Assembly: GCA_021795255.1 (NCBI GenBank)
Contig: JAJYPQ010000015.1
Coordinates: 1-23,407 of the forward strand
Direction of reading: 5' to 3'
Origin: Pseudomonadota bacterium
Lineage (GTDB): Bacteria > Pseudomonadota > Gammaproteobacteria > Acidiferrobacterales > Acidiferrobacteraceae
DNA: 23,407 nucleotides
The first letter of the stretch is position 1. Every line of letters begins with the position of its first letter. Positions 1-8,376 of the stretch are shown here, piece by piece. The notes under the pieces were generated by a model that had not been told where the DNA came from, searched no databases, and saw only the letters and a list, made by a program, of their open reading frames with translations. Made by a program: the position numbers and the translations under genes.

Positions 1-1
1 C

Positions 2-1348
2 CGGGCTCAGAACCGGAGTAGCACTACGTCACGTCTGCTGGCTGTGCGCAAGGCAGCAAAGAGAGATAAGGCCCGACAGTTCACGAGCCTCATGCATCAC
101 CTGACCGTCGACCTATTGGAGCAGAGCTTTCGGGCCCTGTCCCACCAAGCGGCGGCCGGGGCGGATGGGGTCACGTGGACGGAGTACGAAACACAGATAA
201 GAGTCAACCTGGAACGGCTTCACCAGAGGGTACAAGACGGGACCTACCGCCCGCAACCGGCGCGGCGGGTCCTGATCCCCAAGGAAGATGGGAGCGAGCG
301 ACCGTTGAACATCCTCTGCCTGGAAGACAAGATCGTCCAGCAGGCGGTGGTGACGGTTCTCAATGCCATCTACGAAACCGACTTCCTGGGATTCTCTTAT
401 GGGTTTCGTCCCGGTCGGGGCCCGCACGACGCGCTCGATGCCCTGATCGTAGGGATCGAACGTAAGCCGGTGAACTGGATATTGGACATGGACATTCGTA
501 AATTCTTTGACACGGTCAAACACGGATGGCTGCTCCGATTCCTACAACACCGTATCCAGGATAGGCGGCTCTTGCGCCTTCTGCGCCAATGGTTGAAGGC
601 CGGCGTGCTGGATGAACACGGACATCGAGTGCTGGGCACGATCGGTACCCCGCAAGGGGCGGTCGTCTCGCCCCTCATGGCAAATGTTTATCTGCACTAC
701 GTCTTTGATCTCTGGGTGCAGCAATGGCGTAAGCGACACGCCCGGGGAATGATCGTAGTGGTACGGTATGCCGATGATGTCGTCGTGGGGTTTCAAAACC
801 CGGATGACGCCAGTCGCTTCCGGCGCGAGATGGAAGTCCGTTTTCAGGAATTCGGTCTGGCAGTCCATCCCGACAAGACCCGGCTGATCCGTTTCGGTCG
901 GTTCGCCCATGAGCAGAACAGGAAGCGGGGCCTCGGCAAACCCGAGACCTTCAACTTCCTGGGCTTTACGCACATCTGTGGGGTGAGCCGTCAGGGACGT
1001 TTCTTGATTCACCGCAAAACGCGGAGAGATCGCCTACAGGCAAAGCTCAAGGCGCTAAGCCAAGAGCTGAAAAAGCGTCTTCACCAACCTGTTCGTGCCA
1101 CGGGCCACTGGCTTCGGAGCGTCGTTCAAGGCCATCTGAATTATTATGGTGTCCCTCTAAACGGCGCGGCCCTAAGCCTGTTCTGCACCGAGGTACGGTT
1201 TCGTTGGTACCGGGCGCTCTGTCGGCGCAGTCAACGCAAGCGACTGAACTGGGGACGTTTCGGTAAGATCGCGGATCACTGGATACCAAAGGCTAAGATT
1301 GTGCATCCTTATCCCCATCAACGCTTTGACGCCAAATACTCAAGGTAG
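2..1348 (+). CDS. ltrA: Group II intron reverse transcriptase/maturase (5' end outside window)
   Basis: Intron-encoded protein that assists splicing and copies the intron RNA during retrohoming. The frame is open to the left edge, and codons 2-43 read like the family's conserved lead-in, so the GTG at 44 is probably not the true start and the gene is 5'-partial. Reverse transcriptase blocks are clear: the SYGFRPGRG stretch, the GTPQGAVVSPLMAN block, and the catalytic YADD at 767-778. The maturase (X) domain follows (TFNFLGFTH, then GHLNYYGVP), and the protein ends with the family's HPYPHQRF tail just before intron domain V. No HNH endonuclease domain follows. No internal stop is seen, so the protein may be functional. 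The direction is opposite to the IS5 transposase relic that the intron interrupts. Confidence 0.93.
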   Translation, partial: RAQNRSSTTSRLLAVRKAAKRDKARQFTSLMHHLTVDLLEQSFRALSHQAAAGADGVTWTEYETQIRVNLERLHQRVQDGTYRPQPARRVLIPKEDGSERPLNILCLEDKIVQQAVVTVLNAIYETDFLGFSYGFRPGRGPHDALDALIVGIERKPVNWILDMDIRKFFDTVKHGWLLRFLQHRIQDRRLLRLLRQWLKAGVLDEHGHRVLGTIGTPQGAVVSPLMANVYLHYVFDLWVQQWRKRHARGMIVVVRYADDVVVGFQNPDDASRFRREMEVRFQEFGLAVHPDKTRLIRFGRFAHEQNRKRGLGKPETFNFLGFTHICGVSRQGRFLIHRKTRRDRLQAKLKALSQELKKRLHQPVRATGHWLRSVVQGHLNYYGVPLNGAALSLFCTEVRFRWYRALCRRSQRKRLNWGRFGKIADHWIPKAKIVHPYPHQRFDAKYSR

Positions 1349-1421
1349 GAGCCGGATGCGTTAGTAGCGCCTGTCCGGATCTGTGCGGGGGGTGCCGAGG
1401 AATCGGCATTCCTACCGCGAC
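1349..1421 (+). ncRNA. Group II intron domains V and VI, 3' end of intron
   Basis: Directly after the maturase stop, 1349-1381 folds as a domain V hairpin starting GAGCCGGATGCG and closing with GTCCGGATC; the catalytic AGC strand is present, although the usual G-U pair appears as G opposite A. Domain VI is 1385-1418: a lower stem GCGG/CCGC and an upper stem GTGCCGA/TCGGCA, with A1414 bulged as the likely branch point. The intron probably ends at about 1421, because from there leftward-reading IS5 transposase sequence resumes. Domains I-III lie left of the window. Confidence 0.8.
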
Positions 1422-1650
1422 CAAACAGCCGATGGGCGTTCTTCTCAAGACCCCGATAGCGGACCTTGGTGAAATGAAACACGCCTTTGATGACGCCGAA
1501 GACATGCTCGACGCGTCTGCGGACCTGGGACTTCAGGCGGTTCTTGGTGCGCTTGACCTCGTTCACGACACCTTTGTACCGATAGCGGCGGTTCGTGAGG
1601 TCTTGGGCCTTGGGGGTGTGTTGGCGGAGGACATCCGCAACTGGGATTTA
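1422..1650 (-). pseudogene. IS5-family transposase, C-terminal relic interrupted by the group II intron
   Basis: The minus strand reads about 75 codons of an IS5-type DDE transposase C-terminus, including NEVKRTKNRLKSQVRRRVEH and FTKVRYRGLEKNAHRLF. An in-frame stop at 1648-1650 cuts off anything upstream and no N-terminal half is present. At about 1421 the reading is broken by the 3' end of the group II intron, which lies in antisense orientation, so the last part of the transposase is missing here and may lie beyond the left edge. Not functional. Confidence 0.8.
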
Positions 1651-1768
1651 CCGACGGAGGTATGACTCAATCCTGAGCGCGCAAATTTACAGTCCTTAAC
1701 GGAGGCTGCCTAATCCACTCCATACGACATCTCTGCTGACAAACTCCATCCCCCCCCGGGCCCACCCC

Positions 1769-1983
1769 AAGCATCTTAAATCAACCAACATGCGGGAGCG
1801 CTTGAGCGATGAGATCAAGCGCCGTACCCGGGTGGTGCGAACCTTCCCTCACACCGAGTCCTGTTTGCGCCTAGTGCGGGCTCTCTGTGTCAAGACCCAT
1901 GAGACCTGGCTTGAAGACAACCGCTACCTCACAGGGAGTTGCTCGCCGAGCAGCGCCGCGAACGGCTTAGGCAGGCCGCCTGA
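1769..1983 (+). pseudogene. IS256-family transposase, C-terminal relic
   Basis: The frame reads KHLKSTN, then MRERLSDEIKRRTRVVR and ESCLRLVRAL, the conserved C-terminal end of IS256/Mutator-type transposases. At about 1930 the frame shifts by one base; the shifted frame gives RELLAEQRRERLRQAA and a stop at 1981-1983, the usual tail of the family. The N-terminal and catalytic parts are absent. The following AT-rich stretch (about 2005-2034) fits the terminal inverted repeat, so the element's right edge probably lies near 2034, where nuclease relic sequence begins. Not functional. Confidence 0.75.
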
Positions 1984-2034
1984 TGAAACCCTCCCTCACA
2001 CCAAAAAAGGAATTTGCACAACTCGACGGACACA

Positions 2035-2229
2035 ACCTGTTACGGGTTGAATGTTGAAACTGCCACTAACGCGGATGGCGACGCGGCCTAGGTAGGTGCC
2101 GATTTTCTTGCCCGTCGTCACCACCGCCTTTACCATGTCCCCGATCTAGAACCCGAAGGTGCTTTTGCTTCTGGTCAGGTAACCGCGCGACCCGAGGTGG
2201 CAGAGACGGCACTGACTGCGATGCGGGCT
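2035..2229 (-). pseudogene. IscB/IsrB-like RNA-guided nuclease, C-terminal relic
   Basis: The minus strand reads SRGYLTRSKSTFGF, a stop (TAG where the family has Gln), then IGDMVKAVVTTGKKIGTYLG, RVAIRVSGSFNIQPVTG. This resembles the C-terminal domain of IscB/IsrB proteins (FGFQTGDMVKAVV, GKKxGTYxGRVAVR, SGSFNI). The RuvC pieces, bridge helix and HNH are absent, and a second stop at 2230-2232 closes the frame upstream. The last 20 or so expected residues are missing where the IS256 end abuts, so the IS256 element probably inserted into this gene. The family assignment rests on motif memory only. Confidence 0.55.
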
Positions 2230-2293
2230 CTACTGTGCCGGTAATGGCCGTGATCGTTTTAAAGTATCGAAATCTCATCGGGCGCATTGACTA

Positions 2294-2322
2294 TTGACAC
2301 GTCCGGCTTCCCTGGGCTAACG
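2294..2322 (+). promoter_or_regulatory. Possible promoter of the copper efflux operon
   Basis: TTGACA at 2294-2299 is a perfect -35 box, with a weak -10 (GCTAAC/CTAACG) 16-17 bases later. It lies about 26 bases upstream of the first operon gene, which has an AGGAG ribosome site at 2339-2343. No MerR/CueR-type dyad or CusR box was recognised, and no regulator gene for this operon is in the window. Confidence 0.3.
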
Positions 2323-2347
2323 TCGAGCCATTGCTATAGGAGTCTTA

Positions 2348-2716
2348 ATGTCGCGATCCGCTGCGCCCGCCCGCCTGATGCTCGCCGCCTGGCTGACACT
2401 CGTCATGCTGTGGCCCATCCAGGCGGCAGCACTCAGCCTCGGTCACCGGATGACGCGGGCATGCCGGATGATGCCCGGTATGGCATCTATGTCTATGGGA
2501 CAGCAGACGCCGGTGCATGGGTTGAATGCCTGCCGTCAACTGCAGTGCCGTCATACACTAGGTTTACGGGCCTTAGGCGCGGGGGCCGCCCTACCGGTCA
2601 CCTTGACCCTTCAATTTTCCGCACCGACGTTGCCCGTACTACAGCGAGTCCGTCCGGATCTGAACATAGCGCGCGGACCGCCGCTCTATCTGCGTTTTAC
2701 GCGTCTTCTGATCTAG
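2348..2716 (+). CDS. Small secreted Met/Cys-rich protein leading the copper efflux operon
   Basis: A 122-residue protein with a signal peptide (hydrophobic residues 10-28, cleavage likely near QAAA). The mature part has a metal-ligand-rich stretch: Cys39, Met41, 42, 45, 48 and 50, His57, Cys62, Cys67, His69. It ends in a hydrophobic PPLYLRF tail. The start is set by AGGAG five bases before the ATG. It lies 66 bases upstream of the CusC-like gene on the same strand, so it is probably co-transcribed. Position and composition recall the small periplasmic proteins (CzcI/DUF2946-like) that head some RND metal operons, but I cannot assign a family. A copper-binding or signalling role is inference. 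Confidence 0.75.
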   Translation: MSRSAAPARLMLAAWLTLVMLWPIQAAALSLGHRMTRACRMMPGMASMSMGQQTPVHGLNACRQLQCRHTLGLRALGAGAALPVTLTLQFSAPTLPVLQRVRPDLNIARGPPLYLRFTRLLI

Positions 2717-2782
2717 CCTTTTCCACGGTCTTACGGTCCCGCCGATCCTTGGCGGGCGTTGTCGTTTGTCCGAGGAAACGGT

Positions 2783-4051
2783 ATGTCTCATTTTCGTCTT
2801 TTGCTGGTCCTTGCGGGTGTCATTTGGCCACTCGCGGCCGTCGCCCAAGTACCACTGACCCTGACTGCCGCGCGAGCACGCTTGCTCGTGGTCGCGCCTG
2901 CGCTATTAGCGGCGCGTGCCGATATCACGGCGCGTGCCGCGCAGGCCCGTTATCAGACCGCGTTGCCGGACCCAACGCTTAGTTTTGGTCCACAAAATCT
3001 GGATGTGACTCACCCGACGCTCGCCCATGACAACATGTCGGCGTTCGTCGTAGGGTTAAGCCAGCACTTTCCGCCGTTTGGCAAACTGCGTCTTACGCGC
3101 CTAGGGCTTGATGCGGGCGTGCGTGCGGCGCGTCTTACGTTGGCAGATACGCGTGCCAAGCTCGTTGCCACGCTCACGCAGAATTTCTGTGCCTATTACT
3201 ATGGGCGTCAGGCCCTACGCACTCTGCACCGTAACCAGGCGCTCTACCGCGAGATTGTGCACAGCGCGCGGTTTCGTTACGAGAACGGACACGGCACCCT
3301 GGCTGATCTCCTGCAGGCCCGCTACGCCGCGAGCGGCGTGCGCGATGACATCGCGCGCCTGACAGCAACGCTCGCCATGACCCACGCTACCCTCATGCAA
3401 CTTCTCGCTATGCAGCGTCTGCGTATCGCATCCGCTCGTCCACGGCTACCGCGCCCACCGGCATCTGCGGTTCTCCTTGCCGAAATCGGGCAGACACCAT
3501 CGCTGGCGGCGCGTGCCGCCGTGATACAAGAGAAGCGCGAGTTTTTACGCGCCGCACACCACGACCTCTTACCGACTTACGCGATCGGTGCAAGCTACGG
3601 TTTCCGAACCGCGCCCGAATACCCAGACGGGCCCAAGTCCCCCGATCAGTTTTCGGTCGAGATCAGTATGAGCCTGCCGATTTTCCCAAACGCGCGCGAG
3701 GATCAGCGCATTGATCGGCGCGCCGCTGATCTTGAGGTCGCTCGCGATCAAGAGAGCAGGGCACGACTGTCCCTGATGCAGGCAGTTTTGGCCGCAGAGG
3801 CCGCCCTTACGGACGCAGATTCACGGCTACGGCTCTTGAAAACGCAACGTTTGCCAGAGGCCCGCGGCGCCCTTCATGCCGCACTAATAGCGTTCGCCAA
3901 CGGCCGTATTTCGCTGCCCCGCACCTTGCGCTATGCACGTGATGTGCGTAACGAGGAAGTGACTGCGTGGCAGTTGCGGAGCGATCGCGCGCGTGCGATC
4001 GCTACCCTTGATTATCTTGGTACCCATACGGAGACTCTCTATGCGCACTAG
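2783..4051 (+). CDS. cusC: CusC-like outer-membrane efflux channel (TolC family)
   Basis: Outer-membrane and periplasmic channel of a tripartite heavy-metal RND pump, 422 residues. The start at 2783 is chosen because GAGGAAACGG precedes it and it opens a typical signal peptide (MSHFRLLLVLAGVIWPLAAV, then AQ); an upstream in-frame start at 2759 would precede the signal peptide. There is no lipobox Cys, so unlike E. coli CusC it is probably not a lipoprotein. The mature chain has the Ala/Arg/Leu-rich amphipathic helices of two outer-membrane efflux repeats, with an LPDPTLSFGPQNL strand and the matching SVEISMSLPIFPNAR strand of the second half. Its stop overlaps the start of the adaptor gene by 11 bases. 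The assignment as CusC comes mainly from the Cus-type adaptor and pump that follow. Confidence 0.85.
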   Translation: MSHFRLLLVLAGVIWPLAAVAQVPLTLTAARARLLVVAPALLAARADITARAAQARYQTALPDPTLSFGPQNLDVTHPTLAHDNMSAFVVGLSQHFPPFGKLRLTRLGLDAGVRAARLTLADTRAKLVATLTQNFCAYYYGRQALRTLHRNQALYREIVHSARFRYENGHGTLADLLQARYAASGVRDDIARLTATLAMTHATLMQLLAMQRLRIASARPRLPRPPASAVLLAEIGQTPSLAARAAVIQEKREFLRAAHHDLLPTYAIGASYGFRTAPEYPDGPKSPDQFSVEISMSLPIFPNAREDQRIDRRAADLEVARDQESRARLSLMQAVLAAEAALTDADSRLRLLKTQRLPEARGALHAALIAFANGRISLPRTLRYARDVRNEEVTAWQLRSDRARAIATLDYLGTHTETLYAH

Positions 4052-5267
4052 ATCCTGGTTGACTGCCGCGTTGGTTGCCATTCTGGTGATCGCGAGCGGC
4101 GTGGTTTTGGTGCGTACACTGACCATCTCGTCACGCGCGCCCAAGGTGCCAGCATCGACCCCGCAGCCCCGCCGCATTTTGTATTACCGCAGCCCGATGA
4201 ATCCGGCCATCCATTCACCCGTACCGATGAAGGACGGTATGGGTATGGCCTATCTTCCGGTTTATGCCCCAGGCGCGCATGCCACGGGTGGCTTTACTGT
4301 GGATCATCGCCTACGCCAAAGCTATGGTGTGCGTACGATCACTGTGGGTGCGCATCGGGCGACGCCTACGCTCACAGCGCCTGGCGTCGTTGCTATTGAT
4401 CGCCATCGGCTGGTGGCCCTGAATCCGCGTGTCGACGGCTGGTTACGCCAGCTCTCGCCAGACACGGTGGGCGACCCGGTACATGCAGGCGCGATCGTGG
4501 GCCGCCTTTATGCGCCTGCGTTGCGCGCCGCCGAGAGCGATTACTTGATGCTGCATCGTGCCCACGCGGGTGCGGACCTGTTAGATGCCGTGATGATGCG
4601 GCTTGCGCGTCTCGGATTGGGCGCGCGTAGTCGGCGAGAGTTGGCGCATACCGAACAGGTTCCCCCTACTGTGCCCCTATACGCACCGGCTGGTGGCGTA
4701 GTCGAGAAGATCGGTGCTACCCCCGGACATTATGTCACGCCCTCGACGGCCATCATCACCATCGCGCCACTTTCACCGGTATGGGTGCGTCTGTCGCTGC
4801 CGCCCGCGGCTGCTGGGCGGGTCCACGCGGGGGATGGCGTGGTCGTGCGGGTCCAAGGGGCTACTGCCCGCGGCGTCATCACGTACATCTATCCAACCAT
4901 CAATAGCAGGGAGCGCACGTTGACCGTGCGGGCACGACTCGCCAATCCCCAGGGATGGTTGCGGCCTGGGCTCTATGTTCGCGCTCGGGTCCGCACTCGA
5001 GCGTACGCGGCAGTGCTGACGATCCCGCGTACGGCGGTACTCCACACTGGTACCGGTATCGCTTATGTCTTCGTCGCTACCGGCAAGGGCCACTTTCGGT
5101 TGCAAAGGGTCACGCTGGGCGCCGCTTCAGGGCGTACGGTGATCGTACAGAGCGGTCTCCACAAGGGCGTGCGTGTGGTCGTCCATGGCCTCTTTCTGCT
5201 TGATGCCGATTCGCATATTCATGGACTGGCTGCACGTTTGGGCAAACCGGAGGGCGACCATGATTAA
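4041..5267 (+). CDS. cusB: CusB-like periplasmic adaptor with heavy-metal-binding domain
   Basis: Membrane fusion protein linking the RND pump to the channel, 408 residues. The start at 4041 gives one N-terminal membrane anchor or signal (residues 7-27). Residues 46-75 form the heavy-metal-binding module of CusB adaptors (ILYYRSPMNP, then PMKDGMGMAYLPVY), with Met53, Met67 and Met69 in the places expected for Cu(I)/Ag(I) capture. Barrel-sandwich (VDGWLRQL; YAPAGGVVEKIGATPGHYV), alpha-hairpin and beta-barrel regions follow, ending HKGVRVVVHGLFLLDADSHI. It overlaps the channel gene by 11 bases and the pump gene by 8, so translation is probably coupled. In CusB the methionines hand metal to CusA; the same is inferred here. 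Confidence 0.92.
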   Translation: MRTRSWLTAALVAILVIASGVVLVRTLTISSRAPKVPASTPQPRRILYYRSPMNPAIHSPVPMKDGMGMAYLPVYAPGAHATGGFTVDHRLRQSYGVRTITVGAHRATPTLTAPGVVAIDRHRLVALNPRVDGWLRQLSPDTVGDPVHAGAIVGRLYAPALRAAESDYLMLHRAHAGADLLDAVMMRLARLGLGARSRRELAHTEQVPPTVPLYAPAGGVVEKIGATPGHYVTPSTAIITIAPLSPVWVRLSLPPAAAGRVHAGDGVVVRVQGATARGVITYIYPTINSRERTLTVRARLANPQGWLRPGLYVRARVRTRAYAAVLTIPRTAVLHTGTGIAYVFVATGKGHFRLQRVTLGAASGRTVIVQSGLHKGVRVVVHGLFLLDADSHIHGLAARLGKPEGDHD

Positions 5268-8200
5268 TCGTGTCATCGACTGGTCGCTTGCGCACCGCAA
5301 AACGGTGCTCCTTGTCGGTCTTATCCTCATCGTCTGGGGACTCTGGTCGTTCATGCATATGCCCGTCGACGCGCTGCCCAATCTGTCGAACGTGCAGGTC
5401 ATCGTCCGCGCTGATGATCCGGGGCGCTCCCCGGAGGTCATTGAAAAACAGGTTACCTACCCGCTCGCCACCGCGCTGCTCGCCGTGCCTAAGGCCCGCA
5501 CCGTGCGCGCCTATTCGATGTTCGGCGAATCACTGGTCTATGTCATATTCCATTCCGGCACGAATCTCTACGCGGCGCGCGCTCTGGTCCAACAGTATCT
5601 GGGACAGGTGCGCCACGAACTGCCGCCGCGGGTCGTGCCAACGCTCGGGGCACCAGCGACGGGCTTGGGCTGGGTCTACGAATACGCGCTCGTCGATAAG
5701 AATGGGCCGAGCCTTGGCCGTCTTACGACGCTTCAGAACTGGTTCCTGCGCTACCAACTTGAACAACTGCCGGGGGTAGCCAGCGTCGCCACCATCGGTG
5801 GCATGAATCGCGATTACGATGTCAATGTTAATCCCCAGGCTTTGTGGGTTAACCGTGTCACGCTTGCTCACGTACTGAACGCGTTGACCGCCGCTAACGG
5901 TCAGACGGGCGCCGGTGTCATTGATGACAATGTGGGCCTTGCCGATTTCGTACAGACCGGGGCTCATGGTTACATCCATTCCCTGCGCGCACTGCGCCAT
6001 GTGCCATTGCGAGTTGGTAAGGGTGGCGTGCCACTGGATGTCGGCGCCATCGCCCGTGTCCACCGTGGTCCGGGACTGCGTTACGGGGTCGCCGATCTTG
6101 ACGGCCGCGGGCAAGTGGTCGGTGCCGTCGTCATTGCTCGCACCGGCGCCAACGCGCTCAAAGTCATTCACGAGGTTCGCGCACGACTGGCGGCACTGGC
6201 CCCCAGTTTGCCGCCCGGAGTCCATATCGTCACGACCTACAACCGTGCGCGCCTCATCACCCGCACGCTCGCGACTTTGCGTGCCAAGCTGCTCGAGGAA
6301 TCGATCGTCGTGGCTCTCGTCTGTCTGCTGTTCCTGTCACGGTTGCGCTCGGCGTTGGTGGCGATCGCTATCCTGCCGGTGGGCATCCTTACGGCTTTTA
6401 GTATCATGGCCGCGCAGGGACTGAACGCCAACATCATGTCCTTGTCGGGTATCGCGATAGCGATCGGGGCCATGGTCGATGGCGCTATCGTTATGATCGA
6501 GAACATGCATAAGCATCGTGAGCGGGATCCCGATCGCGAAATCTGGACGGTCACCGCCGAGGCCGCCCGCGAGGTTGGTCCCTCTTTGTTCTTTTCGTTA
6601 CTGATCATTGCCGTGTCGTTTACACCGATCTTTGCCCTCCACGGCGAACAGGGGCGACTCTTCCGGCCACTCGCGTTCACAAAATCCTACGCCATGGGCA
6701 TAGCGGCGGTGCTCTCGATTACCTTAGTGCCGGTACTGATGGGTTACCTGCTCCGCGGACACATCCCGGTAGAGGACCGTAATCCCGTCAATCGGCTTCT
6801 TCATCGGGTATTTACGCCGCTCATCGCGTTTGCGCTACGGCGACGCGTGGGGACGGTATGGATCGCACTCATCGTGATCGCCACGGCTTGGTGGCCACTG
6901 ACTCACATTGGTAGTGAGTTTATGCCGCCGCTTTACGAGGGTGATCTTATGTATATGCCGATCACCCTCAATCCTAATGTTTCGGTGGGCGAGGCCGCCG
7001 CGCTTTTGCAGCGTACCGACCGTATCATCCGCCGTTTCCCGGAGGTCCGTGAGGTCTTTGGTAAGGCGGGACGCGCCGACACCTCGACAGATCCTGCGCC
7101 ACTGTCTATGTTCGAGACCGTCGTTCGGTTGAAGCCGCGCGCCACCTGGCCCGCGGGCATGACCGTGCGCCGATTGCGGGCCGCATTAAACCGGGCCTTG
7201 ACGACACCGGCCCTTGCCAATGACTGGACGATGCCGATTGCGGCCCGCGTCGATATGCTTTCGACCGGCGTGCGCACGCCGGTCGGAGTCAAGGTGTTTG
7301 GGCCCCATCTTGCCGGTATCCAGCAAAACGCCATCCGGATCCAGAACGTACTGGCACATCTGCCCGGCACGACCTCGGCCTATGCTGACCGCATCGATGA
7401 GGGCCGCTATCTGTCGGTGCGTGTCAACCGTATCCAGGCTGCTCGCTATGGCCTCACAGTACGGGGTATTGACACGATAGTGCATACCGCTATCGCCGGC
7501 ACAACCGTGGGGACAACCGTCCATGGCTATGCCCGCTACCCTATCGTGTTACGCTACCCCCGTGCGGCTCGCCAGTCGGTCGCGGCCCTTCGAGCCTTGC
7601 CGATCGTCACCGGCCACGGTGCGGTTGTCCCCTTAGACGCGGTCGCCAGTATCATCCGCCGTCATGGCCCGACCGAGATTGACACACAAGGCGGCCAGAT
7701 GTACGACGTGATCACAGTGGCGACCCACGGCGTGTCGCTCGGCGGTTATGTGGCCCGCGCACAACAAGCCGTAGCGGCTAAGGTCCGTTTGCCTCCCGGC
7801 TACACTCTCCGCTGGTCAGGCGATTATCGTTTTTACCGGCGCACCGCCGCCGAACTCACACGTATCGTGCCAGTAGTCGTGGCGATCATCTTCATGCTGC
7901 TGATGATGGCGTTTGGCGGCGCCATCGAAGCCACTATCATCCTTTTAACGCTGCCCTTCGGCCTCGTTGGCGGCATCTGGCTCGTCTACCTTTTGGGCTA
8001 CAAAATGTCGCTTGCGGTAGTCGTCGGTTTTATCGCCGCCGCGGGGGTCTCGACTGAGTTTGGTGTCGTGCTGCTTCTCTACGTCAATCAGGCGATCGCG
8101 CAGCGCCAGCAGGAAGGCTACCAACAAGACGCCGCAAAACTACGTCAGGCCGTACTCGAAGGTGCCACCCATAGACTAAGGCCGATCGCAATGACGGCGA

Positions 8201-8376
8201 CCGTGGTCGTCCTGGGCCTACTGCCGATCTTTGTGAGCAACGCCGCTGGTGCCGATGTTATGAAGCGCATCGCCGCCCCCTTTCTAGGTGCCATGATTAC
8301 CGCCCCCTTGCTGAGTTTGCTGGTATTGCCCGCGGCCTACGGCTGGTGGCGCGAAAAGCGGTTACCGCGGCCATGA
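5260..8376 (+). CDS. cusA: CusA-like Cu(I)/Ag(I) RND efflux pump
   Basis: Inner-membrane proton-driven pump of the heavy-metal RND family, 1038 residues. The start at 5260 (GGAGGGCGACC ahead) overlaps the cusB stop. The transmembrane-4 proton relay is present: GAMVDGAIVMIEN with Asp407 and Glu414. The three methionines that bind Cu(I)/Ag(I) in E. coli CusA (573, 623, 672) have counterparts at Met566 (LMYMPITLNP), Met617 (APLSMFETVVRLKP) and Met666 (RVDMLSTGVRTPVGVKVFG). The usual two halves of six membrane helices with large periplasmic loops are visible, and length is normal. Substrate assignment to monovalent copper/silver is strong. No frameshift or stop. The next 340 bases hold no gene, so the operon likely ends here. 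Confidence 0.95.
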   Translation: MINRVIDWSLAHRKTVLLVGLILIVWGLWSFMHMPVDALPNLSNVQVIVRADDPGRSPEVIEKQVTYPLATALLAVPKARTVRAYSMFGESLVYVIFHSGTNLYAARALVQQYLGQVRHELPPRVVPTLGAPATGLGWVYEYALVDKNGPSLGRLTTLQNWFLRYQLEQLPGVASVATIGGMNRDYDVNVNPQALWVNRVTLAHVLNALTAANGQTGAGVIDDNVGLADFVQTGAHGYIHSLRALRHVPLRVGKGGVPLDVGAIARVHRGPGLRYGVADLDGRGQVVGAVVIARTGANALKVIHEVRARLAALAPSLPPGVHIVTTYNRARLITRTLATLRAKLLEESIVVALVCLLFLSRLRSALVAIAILPVGILTAFSIMAAQGLNANIMSLSGIAIAIGAMVDGAIVMIENMHKHRERDPDREIWTVTAEAAREVGPSLFFSLLIIAVSFTPIFALHGEQGRLFRPLAFTKSYAMGIAAVLSITLVPVLMGYLLRGHIPVEDRNPVNRLLHRVFTPLIAFALRRRVGTVWIALIVIATAWWPLTHIGSEFMPPLYEGDLMYMPITLNPNVSVGEAAALLQRTDRIIRRFPEVREVFGKAGRADTSTDPAPLSMFETVVRLKPRATWPAGMTVRRLRAALNRALTTPALANDWTMPIAARVDMLSTGVRTPVGVKVFGPHLAGIQQNAIRIQNVLAHLPGTTSAYADRIDEGRYLSVRVNRIQAARYGLTVRGIDTIVHTAIAGTTVGTTVHGYARYPIVLRYPRAARQSVAALRALPIVTGHGAVVPLDAVASIIRRHGPTEIDTQGGQMYDVITVATHGVSLGGYVARAQQAVAAKVRLPPGYTLRWSGDYRFYRRTAAELTRIVPVVVAIIFMLLMMAFGGAIEATIILLTLPFGLVGGIWLVYLLGYKMSLAVVVGFIAAAGVSTEFGVVLLLYVNQAIAQRQQEGYQQDAAKLRQAVLEGATHRLRPIAMTATVVVLGLLPIFVSNAAGADVMKRIAAPFLGAMITAPLLSLLVLPAAYGWWREKRLPRP

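Noticed and set aside
2287..2982. 231-codon plus-strand ORF overlapping the copper operon start
   Set aside because: It overlaps two better-supported genes in other frames, lacks a ribosome site and ends in low-complexity Arg/Pro sequence.
4719..4725. ACCCCCG in cusB, the same motif as the IS3 frame breaks
   Set aside because: cusB reads through in frame (Ala-Thr-Pro-Gly), so no shift is needed; used as a control for the IS3 observation.
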